Made by a program: the position numbers and the translations under genes
Part shown: positions 24,491 through 33,795 of the stretch, one piece after another
Layout: the number at the start of each line of letters is the position of its first letter
Position numbering within the stretch: the stretch's first letter is position 1
The notes under the pieces: model-generated
Told to the model about the DNA's origin: nothing
What the model saw: the letters and a program-made list of their open reading frames with translations, nothing else
The model's database searches: none
NCBI RefSeq assembly: GCF_014041915.1
Contig: NZ_CP059472.1
Coordinates: 1,674,001-1,738,000, forward strand
Direction: 5' to 3'
Origin: Marnyiella aurantia
GTDB lineage: Bacteria > Bacteroidota > Bacteroidia > Flavobacteriales > Weeksellaceae
Length of the DNA stretch: 64,000 nucleotides

Positions 24491-25606
24491 ATGAAAAGGT
24501 CTATATTATTTTTTTTGATGCTCCTTTCGGCATCGGTTTTGGCCCAAACGGAGTCAGGGTCCAGAAGTATTGTTGATTCTATACAGTATGAGCACTGGAA
24601 AGCCAGGTATCTTAATTTGGACAGTCTGGCCAATCCCATTATGGTGGAACTCGAACCCAAGTTCAGGGATACGATAGTGATCCGTGACGAGGTCATCATT
24701 CCCCAGATTCTGGAAGAAGTGCCCATTACCCCATTTGCTCTAAATAACCTTTCGGCTGAGAAAAAGTGGTACTTCTTCGGTCAAAACAATCTCGTCTTTA
24801 ATCAAGCCTCATTTTCCAACTGGAACTCCGGCGGTAATAACAGCATCGGTGCTATCGGAAAAATGAATTATAACCTCAGTTACAAAAACAAGAAGCATTA
24901 TCTGGAAAACATAATGCAGCTAGGCTTCGGCTGGAATGCAGCGGAAGGTCAGACCAGCCGGAAAACAGAAGATTTCATTAACTTTATGAGCAATTACGGC
25001 TATGATCTGGGAAAACATTACTACCTGTCCACCGGTTTTCAGCTTGTAACACAGTTTGCTCCGGGTTTTAATTATAGTGAAACTCCGGATCCCTCTTACC
25101 AGGACAGGATCTCCAGGTTCATGGCGCCGGGATATGTTAATGCCGGTATTGGTTTCTCTTATAATCCTACTGAGAATTTTCAGATAATCCTTAGACCTGC
25201 GAACGGAAAATTCACTTTTGTGACGGACCCGCTTCTTCAAAGAGCCGGCCGTTACGGTTTGGAAAGGGACGGACAAAGCGTAAGGAGTGAGATAGGTGCC
25301 ATGATGAACATCCTGTACAGACTTAAGATATATAAGGATATGAACCTGGATAACCAACTTAATTTTTTCAGCAATTATGTGAGCCACCCGGAAAGGGTAG
25401 ATATTGCCTACAACGGTGTTTTGAATATCAAACTGAACCGCTTTATTTCTACTTTATTAAGTCTGGAGTTGGCCTACGATCACGATCAGATACAGAAGCT
25501 TCAGCGTAAGCAGACACTCGGGATAGGCTTTTCGTACAATATAGGCGAGCAGTCAACAGATAAGCTGAGGGCCAAGAAGGCAATTAAGCCATTTATCGCT
25601 AAGTAA
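24491..25606 (+). CDS. DUF3078 outer-membrane beta-barrel protein
   Basis: A 371-residue protein with signal peptide (1-18, MKRSILFFLMLLSASVLA) and a body of alternating strands rich in aromatic residues (KKWYFFGQNNLVFNQASFSNWNSGG is the DUF3078 signature, near residues 91-115). The C-terminus is a barrel strand pattern (LGIGFSYNI). Predicted to sit in the outer membrane; role unknown. A 14-bp perfect terminator follows within 20 bases. Confidence 0.88.
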   Translation: MKRSILFFLMLLSASVLAQTESGSRSIVDSIQYEHWKARYLNLDSLANPIMVELEPKFRDTIVIRDEVIIPQILEEVPITPFALNNLSAEKKWYFFGQNNLVFNQASFSNWNSGGNNSIGAIGKMNYNLSYKNKKHYLENIMQLGFGWNAAEGQTSRKTEDFINFMSNYGYDLGKHYYLSTGFQLVTQFAPGFNYSETPDPSYQDRISRFMAPGYVNAGIGFSYNPTENFQIILRPANGKFTFVTDPLLQRAGRYGLERDGQSVRSEIGAMMNILYRLKIYKDMNLDNQLNFFSNYVSHPERVDIAYNGVLNIKLNRFISTLLSLELAYDHDQIQKLQRKQTLGIGFSYNIGEQSTDKLRAKKAIKPFIAK

Positions 25607-25622
25607 ATCTGACAGCATGCCA

Positions 25623-25660
25623 CGAAAAAACCGCCACTTTAAAAGCTGGCGGTTTTTTCG
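25623..25660. terminator. Bidirectional terminator between the DUF3078 gene and sufD
   Basis: A perfect 14-bp stem, 25623-25636 with 25647-25660 (CGAAAAAACCGCCA arm), 10-base loop. A and T runs are built into both arms, so it ends transcription from both sides. Confidence 0.9.
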
Positions 25661-25676
25661 TTTTCTGATTTATTTA

Positions 25677-26984
25677 TCAAAACTCCATTTCGACTTCAAG
25701 CTTCTCAGCCAGCAGTTTGGAAATTTTTATTTTAAGAGGTTCAATGTCAATATTCTGCATGGCATCATTGGCAAAGGCATAGAGCAGAAGTGCCCGTGCC
25801 TTGCTTTCGGAAATTCCGCGCGCTCTGAGATAGAACATGGCATCGTTGTTCAACTGACCTACTGTACAGCCGTGAGAACATTTTACATCGTCTGCAAAGA
25901 TTTCCAGCTGAGGTTTAGTGTCAATTGAGGCACCTTCGCCCAAAAGCACGTTGTTATTTTGCTGATAAGCATTGGTTTTCTGAGCTATTTTATCAACAAA
26001 AATCTTTCCGTTAAAGACACCATGCGACTTATCGCCAAAAATCCCCTTATAATTCTGATAACTCTCGCAGTTAGGTGTCCTGTGGTGTACAGCAGTATGA
26101 TGATCCACAACCTGCTCATCGCCGATGATGGTGATGCCGTTCATAAAAGAGTTAATATTCTCGCCGTTGTGAATGAAATCCAAGTTGTTACGAACCAGTT
26201 TACCCCCAAAGGAAAATGTATTTACCGTAGTAAGGCTGTCACGTTCCTGTTTAGCAAATGTGTGGTCTATCAAATAAGTGTTAGGACTGTCGTTCTGAAC
26301 CTTGTGCCAGTCCGCCTTTGCATTCTGATAGGTAAAGATTTCGGTTACGGTATTGGTGAATACAAATGTATCATCAAAATTGTGATGGCTCTCGATCACT
26401 TCAACTTTTGAACCTTCCTCCGCAATCAGCAGATTTCGGGTATTGTAGAAGGTATGTGTATCCTGATTTTGCGAAATATAGAATACATGAATAGGCTTTT
26501 CTATAACCGCGTTTTTTGGAACTTTCAAAAAGAATCCGTGTTTGCAGTACGCCTGGTTTAGATTGGTAAGAGCCAGGTCCTGAGAAGCTACCGTATTGAA
26601 ATACTTATCGAAAACCTCGCGGTATTCAGGATCGTTAAGTGCATAGTTGAAGGAAAGGAACTCGGCGTTTTCAATAGAGATCTTCGAATACTCTTTGTGA
26701 AGTTTCCCGTTGATGAACACAATCCAGTCAAAATTCTCTTCACCCAGGTGCAGCTCGTCTATCTGCTCGCGGCTGATGGTATGCTCCGGTCTTGGAAAGA
26801 AATTGTATTCCTTCTCTGTAATTTCCTTCAGGTTGGTGTATTTATATTCCTCATCCTTTTTTGTTGGAAATCCCTGCATGGCAAAGCGTGCCAGTGCAGC
26901 GCTTCTGCTGTCGTCCAAAAACGAATGCTGCAGGCTTTGCAGGAATTGGGAATGTGTATTTATGATTTGCTCGTATAAAGCCAT
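25677..26984 (-). CDS. sufD: Fe-S cluster assembly protein SufD
   Basis: A 435-residue SufD, partner of SufB in the SufBC2D scaffold that builds iron-sulfur clusters. The C-terminal beta-helix ends in the family signature KCSHGCTVGQLNNDAMFYLRARGISESKARALLLYAF. N-terminal FPTKKDEEYKYTNL is also characteristic. Last gene of the leftward sufA-like/sufB/sufC/sufD operon, 18 bases downstream of sufC, ending at a strong terminator. Confidence 0.95.
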   Translation of the reverse strand: MALYEQIINTHSQFLQSLQHSFLDDSRSAALARFAMQGFPTKKDEEYKYTNLKEITEKEYNFFPRPEHTISREQIDELHLGEENFDWIVFINGKLHKEYSKISIENAEFLSFNYALNDPEYREVFDKYFNTVASQDLALTNLNQAYCKHGFFLKVPKNAVIEKPIHVFYISQNQDTHTFYNTRNLLIAEEGSKVEVIESHHNFDDTFVFTNTVTEIFTYQNAKADWHKVQNDSPNTYLIDHTFAKQERDSLTTVNTFSFGGKLVRNNLDFIHNGENINSFMNGITIIGDEQVVDHHTAVHHRTPNCESYQNYKGIFGDKSHGVFNGKIFVDKIAQKTNAYQQNNNVLLGEGASIDTKPQLEIFADDVKCSHGCTVGQLNNDAMFYLRARGISESKARALLLYAFANDAMQNIDIEPLKIKISKLLAEKLEVEMEF

Positions 26985-27002
26985 TATAATTTTTATTTCA
27001 AA

Positions 27003-27746
27003 TTAGTTCAAAAGCCAGTCGTATCCCTTAGCTTCCAGCTCCAGCGCCAAATTTTTATCGCCAGTCTTAATAATCTGCCCGTTGGCAAGTACATGAACGA
27101 AATCGGGTTCAATATAGTTAAGAAGTCTTTGATAATGGGTAATTATAAGCACCGCATTTCCAGAATTGCGGAAGGCGTTCACGCCGTCTGCAACTACGCG
27201 CAGGGCATCAATATCAAGTCCGGAATCGGTTTCATCCAGAATGGCCAACTTAGGATTCAGCATCATCATCTGGAAGATCTCGTTACGTTTCTTTTCCCCA
27301 CCGGAGAATCCTTCGTTCAGGGAACGGGACAGGAAATCCTTCTTAATGCCCAACTGCTCAGATTTTTCGCGGATCAGCGCCAGCATTTCCTTAGCAGGCA
27401 TATCTGCAAGTCCGTTCGCTTTCCGTGTTTCGTTAAGAGCTGCCTTCATGAAGTTGGTTACCGTAACCCCCGGAATTTCTACCGGATACTGAAAAGAAAG
27501 AAAAATACCTTTATGTGCTCTGTCTTCGGGAGCATCCTCTACAATATCCTGACCTTCAAAGATGATTTCGCCAGCGGTAACTTCATAGTCTTCCTTGCCG
27601 GCAATAACTGAAGACAGGGTAGATTTTCCGGCACCGTTGGGTCCCATAATCACATGAACCTCTCCCGGATTGATCTGCAGATTTACGCCCTTCAGTATTT
27701 GAGTTCCGTCTTCTATCTGGGCTTGTAAATTATTAATTCTTAGCAT
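27003..27746 (-). CDS. sufC: Fe-S cluster assembly ATPase SufC
   Basis: A 247-residue ABC-type ATPase that drives the SufBCD scaffold. Walker A GPNGAGKST, Q-loop FLSFQYP, signature SGGEKKRNEIFQM and Walker B LAILDETDSGLD are all intact; the H-loop is ITHYQRL. It lies between sufB (64-base gap) and sufD (18-base gap). Confidence 0.97.
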   Translation of the reverse strand: MLRINNLQAQIEDGTQILKGVNLQINPGEVHVIMGPNGAGKSTLSSVIAGKEDYEVTAGEIIFEGQDIVEDAPEDRAHKGIFLSFQYPVEIPGVTVTNFMKAALNETRKANGLADMPAKEMLALIREKSEQLGIKKDFLSRSLNEGFSGGEKKRNEIFQMMMLNPKLAILDETDSGLDIDALRVVADGVNAFRNSGNAVLIITHYQRLLNYIEPDFVHVLANGQIIKTGDKNLALELEAKGYDWLLN

Positions 27747-27810
27747 ATTAGTTATATTGATTGACAGGTTGCCTTTTGAGGTCCTGTTTGCAGTTTGTTA
27801 AAATGATTTA

Positions 27811-29259
27811 TTATCCTACGGATCCTTCCAGTGATATTTCGAGAAGTTTCTGGGCTTCAATGGCAAATTCCATTGGAAGTTTATTCAGAACTTCTTTACT
27901 GAAACCGTTTACGATAAGTGCAATCGCGCGCTCGGTATCAATGCCTCGCTGGTTACAGTAAAATATCTGGTCCTCACCAATTTTTGAAGTCGTAGCCTCG
28001 TGCTCCAGTTGTGCAGTGGGGTCCTTGATCTCAATATAGGGGAAAGTATGAGCGCCGCACTCATTACCCATAAGCAGGGAGTCGCACTGCGAAAAGTTCC
28101 TTGCCCCTTTGGCAGACGGCATTACCTTCACTAAACCACGGTAGGAGTTGTTCGACTTACCCGCCGAAATTCCCTTAGAGATAATCGTGGACCGCGAGTT
28201 CTTGCCTATGTGAATCATTTTGGTACCCGTATCCGCATACTGATGGTTATTAGTAACGGCAATTGAATAGAACTCACCAACGGAATTGTCCCCTTTCAGG
28301 ATACAGCTCGGATACTTCCAGGTTACTGCAGATCCTGTTTCTACCTGAGTCCAGGATATTTTGGCATTCCGCTCGCAGATTCCGCGTTTGGTTACGAAGT
28401 TATATACTCCACCTTTACCACTTTCGTCACCGGGGAACCAATTCTGTACAGTGGAATATTTTATTTCTGCACCGTCCAGCGCAAGAAGTTCTACAACGGC
28501 AGCGTGAAGTTGGTTTTCGTCGCGCGCGGGAGCTGTACATCCCTCCAGGTAACTTACGTAGCTGCCCTCATCAGCAATAACCAGAGTTCTTTCAAACTGT
28601 CCGGTACCGGCCTGGTTGATACGGAAGTAAGTGGAAAGTTCCATAGGACATTTTACTCCCTTTGGAATATAGCAGAAACTTCCGTCCGAGAAAACCGCGG
28701 AATTAAGCGCTGCATAAAAATTGTCACCTCTTGGAACCACTTTACCAAGGTATTTTTTTACCAGGTCACCGTGGTTTTGAATAGCTTCTGAAATGGAGCA
28801 GAAAATAATTCCCTTTTCCTTCAGCGTCTCCTGAAATGTAGTCTTTACTGAAACTGAGTCCATCACAATGTCCACAGCAACACCGGAGAGCCTTTTTTGC
28901 TCTTCAATGTTAATGCCCAGTTTCGCAAAGGTCTTCAGCAGTTCCGGATCTACCTCATCAAGGCTGGCCAGTTCGGGTTTAACTTTTGGAGCTGCGTAGT
29001 ATTTGATCGCCTGGAAATCCGGCTGCTCGTATTTTATATTGGCCCAGGTGGGCTCTGTCATTTTTTGCCAAATCCGGAATGACTCAAGACGCCATTCGGT
29101 CATCCATTCAGGCTCATTCTTCTTGGCCGAGATCATCCGTACGATTTCCTCACTTAATCCGGTAGGGAAATACTCATACTCAATATCCGTATAAAAACCA
29201 GCTTCGTACTCCTTGGTTTTCAGGTCTTCTCTTAGATCGTCTTCTGTATATTTTGCCAT
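27811..29259 (-). CDS. sufB: Fe-S cluster assembly protein SufB
   Basis: A 482-residue SufB scaffold subunit, where the nascent cluster forms. Family segments include [36 protein letters not shown], and the C-terminal [23 protein letters not shown] with the conserved Cys and Glu region. Length is usual for SufB. Preceded by the sufA-like gene with a 46-base gap. Confidence 0.97.
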   Translation of the reverse strand: MAKYTEDDLREDLKTKEYEAGFYTDIEYEYFPTGLSEEIVRMISAKKNEPEWMTEWRLESFRIWQKMTEPTWANIKYEQPDFQAIKYYAAPKVKPELASLDEVDPELLKTFAKLGINIEEQKRLSGVAVDIVMDSVSVKTTFQETLKEKGIIFCSISEAIQNHGDLVKKYLGKVVPRGDNFYAALNSAVFSDGSFCYIPKGVKCPMELSTYFRINQAGTGQFERTLVIADEGSYVSYLEGCTAPARDENQLHAAVVELLALDGAEIKYSTVQNWFPGDESGKGGVYNFVTKRGICERNAKISWTQVETGSAVTWKYPSCILKGDNSVGEFYSIAVTNNHQYADTGTKMIHIGKNSRSTIISKGISAGKSNNSYRGLVKVMPSAKGARNFSQCDSLLMGNECGAHTFPYIEIKDPTAQLEHEATTSKIGEDQIFYCNQRGIDTERAIALIVNGFSKEVLNKLPMEFAIEAQKLLEISLEGSVG

Positions 29260-29305
29260 TATTTCTTTATTCCCACACTGCGCAGATCACTGCGCCGGGT
29301 GAAAT

Positions 29306-29635
29306 TTATAAACTGAAAGATTCCCCGCAGCCGCAGGTGCGGTTTGCATTGGGGTTATTAAACACAAATCCCTTTCCGTTAAGCCCGCCGGAATATTCCA
29401 GAGTGGTACCTGCAAGGTAAAGGATGGATTTTTTATCTATAATGATTTTTATCCCATTATCTTCAAAAACCTGATCGGCTTCGGTTTTTTCGCTGTCGAA
29501 CTTTAAGACGTATTCCAGACCGGAGCAGCCTCCACTTTTTACACCAACCCGGATAAAGTCTTCGAAAGGCTTAAAGCCCTCCTCTGTCATGAGTTGAACA
29601 GCCTTATCTTTTGCGTAATCGCTAACTTTTATCAT
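29306..29635 (-). CDS. HesB/IscA-type Fe-S carrier (SufA-like)
   Basis: A 109-residue A-type carrier that moves clusters from the SufBCD scaffold to target proteins. Its three ligand cysteines are Cys37 (SGGCSGLEY), Cys101 and Cys103 (RTCGCGESFSL at the C-terminus). First gene of the suf operon, with a well-formed promoter upstream. SufA, IscA and ErpA cannot be separated by sequence alone; the position favours the SufA role. Confidence 0.93.
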   Translation of the reverse strand: MIKVSDYAKDKAVQLMTEEGFKPFEDFIRVGVKSGGCSGLEYVLKFDSEKTEADQVFEDNGIKIIIDKKSILYLAGTTLEYSGGLNGKGFVFNNPNANRTCGCGESFSL

Positions 29636-29663
29636 TGTTTTTATTTAGACTGATTTTAGATTG

Positions 29664-29693
29664 CAAAATTACTAATAATATAACGAAAATCAA
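29664..29693 (-). promoter_or_regulatory. Promoter of the suf operon
   Basis: On the minus strand TTTG (TTG = complement of 29691-29693), a 19-base spacer and a perfect −7 box TAATTTTG (29664-29671). This is one of the best Bacteroidota promoters in the window. The predicted start lies about 25 bases before the sufA-like ATG. Confidence 0.75.
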
Positions 29694-29785
29694 ATTCGTG
29701 ACGGTATATTTGTCTATTACCGAAATAGATGCACGGTGCCTTAACAATCGTGCTATGCATTCATCTAAGTTCTATAATCAGAGTT

Positions 29786-30595
29786 ATGAATAAATTAACA
29801 TTCCTTTTTTTCTGTACACTATTTTCCGGATTTTTCAACGCGCAGAACACCCGTTTTGTATACGAAGTAATAATGAAGCCCAGCGTGTCCGACCGCACTT
29901 TTATTCAGAAAGAACTGGCCTACCTGGACGTGGCAGGCAGCAAATCCATTTTTTACGGTGAAAACAGCTTAAAGCGGGATTCTATAATGCAACGCATGAG
30001 AGATACCCGGAATTTCAATCCTGCCCAGGCTGCTGAACTGCGCACCAATATTGACTACAGGATCGAGAAAAATCTTAACGAGCAAAAAATATCTTTTGTA
30101 GGAAGAATTGGCCGCGATCAGTACCAATATCAGGAAGACAGAACCTTGGACTGGAAGATTCTGCCCGAAACAGCGGTTATTGGAACGTATAAAACACAGA
30201 AAGCTGAAACCGACTTTGCAGGCCGTAAATGGAATGCCTGGTTTACGCAGGACATCCCGTTGCAGGAAGGTCCATATAAGTTTTCAGGTCTTCCGGGACT
30301 GATTGTAAAGGTGGAGGATGCAGACGGGGATTACGAATTTAACCTAAAGGAAGTGAAGAAAATTGCGGAACCCGCTCAGTTTGTAACGCGGGGGAATATT
30401 ATACAGTTAAAACGGGTTGACTTCGAAAAGCAAAACCAAAAGTTCAGGGCAGATCCGTCCGCGGCTATGAACCGTGCTGGTTCAGGAAGAGGCGGAAACC
30501 GCGGTGCTTCGCAGGCTGATCCCAACCGCAGGAGAGAAATGGAAATTCGTGTAAAAGAAACAATGGACAGGACAAGCAATCCAATAGAAAGGTAG
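29786..30595 (+). CDS. GLPGLI family protein
   Basis: A 269-residue secreted protein of the GLPGLI family, a Bacteroidota-specific group often found with outer-membrane and peptidase genes. A signal peptide (about 1-19, ending near FFNAQ) is followed by a strand-rich body; the name motif appears as SGLPGLIVKVED near residue 170. The C-terminal part (about 215-260) is rich in Arg and Gly (AGSGRGGNRGAS) and ends NPIER. ATG 29786 used; the frame could be extended 19 codons upstream to a non-ATG start, but the signal peptide begins here. Function of the family is unknown. Confidence 0.88.
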   Translation: MNKLTFLFFCTLFSGFFNAQNTRFVYEVIMKPSVSDRTFIQKELAYLDVAGSKSIFYGENSLKRDSIMQRMRDTRNFNPAQAAELRTNIDYRIEKNLNEQKISFVGRIGRDQYQYQEDRTLDWKILPETAVIGTYKTQKAETDFAGRKWNAWFTQDIPLQEGPYKFSGLPGLIVKVEDADGDYEFNLKEVKKIAEPAQFVTRGNIIQLKRVDFEKQNQKFRADPSAAMNRAGSGRGGNRGASQADPNRRREMEIRVKETMDRTSNPIER

Positions 30596-30682
30596 TTGCC
30601 CTGGACCAGGAGGTCTTCAACCGCTTCAATTCGTTCCAAAAAATAAAAATTCTTATCTTCCCGTTTTTAAATTAAGAAATTC

Positions 30683-32527
30683 ATGAGCAAACGTTTAATA
30701 ATCGTTATTCTTTTCTTTGGTGCACTTGTTTCAGGTCAGCAGGGTCCCTACTATCAGCAGTTTGCAAAGTATGCAATGGATATTGATGTTGATGCAGCCA
30801 ATTTCACCTACAACGGAAAGCAGACCATCACTTACACCAATAATTCGCCGGACGAACTGAAAGTGGTGTACTTTCATCTTTACTGGAATGCCTTTAAGCC
30901 CGGCTCCATGATGGATCAGCGTACCCAAAATTTGGGCAAGAACGGTGATTCACGTTTGCAGAAAGGAGGTGTTTCAACACTGGCTTCCATTCCTAAAAGT
31001 GAAGAAGGTGCACAAAACATACACTGGATCCGCCAGAACGGTAAGAATCTGAAGTTCGAAATTCAGGAAACGATAATGAAGGTTACTCTGGATACACCTG
31101 TAAAACCTAATTCCACGAGCACATTCACGATGGAGTGGGACGCCGTGATTCCTATGCAGATTCGCCGCGCCGGACGTAATAACCGCGAAGGAATTGATAT
31201 GACGATGACCCAGTGGTACCCCAAACTAGCCGAATATGATTACGACGGTTGGGCGACTTTTGATTATATCGGTAGAGAGTTCCATGCACCTTTTGCTGAT
31301 TTTGACATTAACATAAAAATCGACCGCGATTATGTGATCGGAGCAGGAGGAACGCTCCTGAATCCAAACGAAGTGAAAGGTTATTCGCCAAACGCTTCTG
31401 TGAAAGCGGGCCCTGATAATAAAGTAACATGGCGCTGGAATGCCAAAAATATGCTTGATTTTGCCTGGGCAGCTGACAGGGATTATACTGTGGAAACCTT
31501 TACTGTTCTGGACGGACCGAAAATATTTTATGTTTATCAGAAGTCGGACAAAACTAAATTCTGGGAAGAGTCCAAACCATATGTTGAGAAGTTCTTTCAG
31601 TTGATGAACAGCTCGCTGGGACGCTATACCTACCCCAGCTATTCATTTGTTCAGGGTGGAGACGGCGGTATGGAATATGGCATGGTAACGATGATGTTAG
31701 GCGAAGCCAGGACGCTGGAAGATCTGGTTGGACTGATGGTGCATGAAGGCGGCCATTCCTGGAACCAACAGATAATGGCCTATAATGAAAGCGTAAGACC
31801 ATGGATGGATGAAGGCTTTACCAGCTATTATGACAGTAGGATTATGCACCAGCTTTTTCCACCGGAAAAACCGGAGCCTAACCCCTTCCTGGGAAGCCTG
31901 AATAACTACCGTAATTTTGTTAAAAGAGGTATTGAGGAACCCGCAGTGTGGCTGGGCGACCATCATGAGAACGGTACTGCCTATTCCTTTGCGACTTATG
32001 TTAAAGGTGAACTTTTCCTGGTTCAGCTTGGTTATATTATGGGCGAGGACACCCTGAATTCAGTAATGAAAGAATTCTACAACCAGTGGAAACTGAAACA
32101 TCCTACCGACCGCGATTTTATGCATGTGGCGCAGAAAGTTTCGGGCATGGATCTGAAATGGTTCCAGCATTACTGGATAAACACCACCAAGACCATCGAT
32201 TATGCTGTAAAAGAGGTGAAACATGACGGCAATACCACTACTGTTACACTGGAGAATAAAGGTGGCATTCCCATGCCGGTAGATTTCTCAGTATTGACCA
32301 AAGATAACAAGGTGGTGAACTATCAGATACCGCTTAATATGACCCACACGTGGAAATCAAAGGATATTTACGGCAGCTTTACCACCCTTAATTACTGGCC
32401 ATGGACACAAAAAGAATATACGTTTACGATACCGTACTCCAAAGCTCAGATATCAGCGCTTGGAATTGACTTTTCACAGCGTCTGGCCGATGTAAATCCT
32501 GCAGATAATTTTATCGAAATAAAGTAA
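30683..32527 (+). CDS. M1 family metallopeptidase (aminopeptidase N-like)
   Basis: A 614-residue exported M1 peptidase (signal peptide about 1-18, ending VSGQ). The zinc site is HEGGH at 354-358 with Glu377 (DEGFTSYY), spaced HExxHx18E as in M1. The exopeptidase substrate-binding motif, usually GxMEN, reads GGMEYGM near residue 330, so Asn is replaced by Tyr. It probably trims N-terminal residues in the periplasm. It ends 18 bases before coaX, which is read from the same transcript. Confidence 0.92.
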   Translation: MSKRLIIVILFFGALVSGQQGPYYQQFAKYAMDIDVDAANFTYNGKQTITYTNNSPDELKVVYFHLYWNAFKPGSMMDQRTQNLGKNGDSRLQKGGVSTLASIPKSEEGAQNIHWIRQNGKNLKFEIQETIMKVTLDTPVKPNSTSTFTMEWDAVIPMQIRRAGRNNREGIDMTMTQWYPKLAEYDYDGWATFDYIGREFHAPFADFDINIKIDRDYVIGAGGTLLNPNEVKGYSPNASVKAGPDNKVTWRWNAKNMLDFAWAADRDYTVETFTVLDGPKIFYVYQKSDKTKFWEESKPYVEKFFQLMNSSLGRYTYPSYSFVQGGDGGMEYGMVTMMLGEARTLEDLVGLMVHEGGHSWNQQIMAYNESVRPWMDEGFTSYYDSRIMHQLFPPEKPEPNPFLGSLNNYRNFVKRGIEEPAVWLGDHHENGTAYSFATYVKGELFLVQLGYIMGEDTLNSVMKEFYNQWKLKHPTDRDFMHVAQKVSGMDLKWFQHYWINTTKTIDYAVKEVKHDGNTTTVTLENKGGIPMPVDFSVLTKDNKVVNYQIPLNMTHTWKSKDIYGSFTTLNYWPWTQKEYTFTIPYSKAQISALGIDFSQRLADVNPADNFIEIK

Positions 32528-32545
32528 CAGCTAGCCAATCTTCAC

Positions 32546-33304
32546 TTGAGATCTATTGTAATAAACATCGGCAATACCAATATCCGTTTCGGACTGTTTG
32601 ATGACGACAACTGTGATATTTCCTGGATTATTAATACGAAGCCTTACCGGACAAGTGATGAGCTGCAGATGCAGTTCATGATGATGTACCATGCGCATAA
32701 AATAGACGCTTCCGAGGTGGACAGAATTATCATCGGTTCCGTGGTACCCCAACTCACCTACGACATAACCAGAGCTATCCAGAAAATGCATAACCGGCGG
32801 CCCGTTTTGGTAGACCGTAAAACGCCGTCGCCTGTACAGCCCAAATCTGAGCAGATGGGAACAGACATCTATGCCAATCTTGTGGCAGCCCATTATATGT
32901 ATCCCGAAAGAAAGAAAATTATATTTGATTTCGGTACGGCATTAACAGCCAGCTGTCTGGACGAACACGGTGAAACTATAGGGGTGATCATTGCGCCAGG
33001 CATCATTACCTCCCTGAACTCGCTTATTCATGATACTGCACAGTTGCCGGAAATTGAACTTATAAAACCTAAAAGCGTTTTGGGGCTGGATACCGTGAGC
33101 TGCATGCAAAGCGGTATGGTGTACGGCTATTTAGGCATGGTTGAAGGTTTTATAGACCGCATCAACGATGAGGTGCAGGATCAGTGCTTCGTAATTGCTA
33201 CGGGCGGCGTTTCCCATGTTTATAAACCCTTAACGGAAAAGATTCATGTAGCGGACCGCCTGCATACATTGAAAGGCCTTTATTATCTGGGTAAAGACCT
33301 GTAG
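32546..33304 (+). CDS. coaX: Type III pantothenate kinase, TTG start
   Basis: A 252-residue CoaX, which phosphorylates pantothenate in the first step of CoA synthesis. Phosphate loop INIGNTNIRFGLF at residues 6-18, GTDIYANLVAAHY, and DFGTALTASCLD identify the ASKHA-fold type III enzyme. The first beta strand begins at residue 3, and the only start codon between the upstream in-frame stop (32525) and the strand is TTG at 32546, so this gene very likely uses a TTG start. It ends 8 bases before the convergent tadA gene. Confidence 0.93.
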   Translation: MRSIVINIGNTNIRFGLFDDDNCDISWIINTKPYRTSDELQMQFMMMYHAHKIDASEVDRIIIGSVVPQLTYDITRAIQKMHNRRPVLVDRKTPSPVQPKSEQMGTDIYANLVAAHYMYPERKKIIFDFGTALTASCLDEHGETIGVIIAPGIITSLNSLIHDTAQLPEIELIKPKSVLGLDTVSCMQSGMVYGYLGMVEGFIDRINDEVQDQCFVIATGGVSHVYKPLTEKIHVADRLHTLKGLYYLGKDL

Positions 33305-33312
33305 CCTCAGGA

Positions 33313-33744
33313 TTATCTTCTTCTTTTGAAGAAATCCTTTACGATTGTGGAGCATTCCTGTTCCAGCACTCCAGTCACGACCTCTGTTTTGGGGTGGAGA
33401 CTTAGGTTTTTGTTGATGAATCCGCGCTGCGGATCGCGCGCACCTATTACAACTTTGGAAACCTGCGACCAGCTCAGGGCGCCACTGCACATTACGCAGG
33501 GCTCCAGCGTAACATAGAGCGTGCAGTTCAGGAGATATTTTCCACCAAGATAATTTGCCGCGGAGGTTATGGCCTGCATTTCGGCGTGAGCTGTTACATC
33601 ATTCAGCGTTTCCGTTAGATTATGTGCCCGGGCTATTATCCTGCCATTAGCTACTATAATGCAGCCAACCGGCACCTCTTCCTTTTCAATCGCAGCCTCA
33701 GCTTCCTGAAGCGCGACTCTCATAAAATATTCGTCTGTAAACAT
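33313..33744 (-). CDS. tadA: tRNA-specific adenosine deaminase
   Basis: A 143-residue TadA, which converts A34 to inosine in tRNA-Arg(ACG). Zinc and catalytic residues: His53 and Glu55 in TAHAEMQAI, Cys83 and Cys86 in EPCVMCSGAL. The C-terminal FFKRRR is family-typical. The start MFTDEYFMRVAL matches TadA N-termini of the group. Its ATG directly follows the T-run of the upstream gene's terminator, leaving no room for a Shine-Dalgarno site; a −7 box lies in the hairpin loop. Confidence 0.95.
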   Translation of the reverse strand: MFTDEYFMRVALQEAEAAIEKEEVPVGCIIVANGRIIARAHNLTETLNDVTAHAEMQAITSAANYLGGKYLLNCTLYVTLEPCVMCSGALSWSQVSKVVIGARDPQRGFINKNLSLHPKTEVVTGVLEQECSTIVKDFFKRRR

Positions 33745-33775
33745 AAAAAAAGCTTCAGTGCAAAACTAAAGCTTT
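33745..33775 (-). terminator. Terminator of the outer-membrane barrel gene, containing a −7 box for tadA
   Basis: Minus-strand 10-bp stem (33766-33775 with 33749-33758, one G-T pair), 7-base loop and TTTT. The loop and its edges spell TAGTTTTG (33761-33768), an exact −7 match, and the tadA ATG begins at the next base after the T-run. Confidence 0.75.
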
Positions 33776-33795
33776 CAATTAAATAAATATTTCTT

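Noticed and set aside
33313-33744. Shared N-terminal MFTDE of TadA and DprA as a duplicated leader
   Set aside because: Only five residues, the downstream sequences are unrelated and both are explained by their own families; most likely chance.
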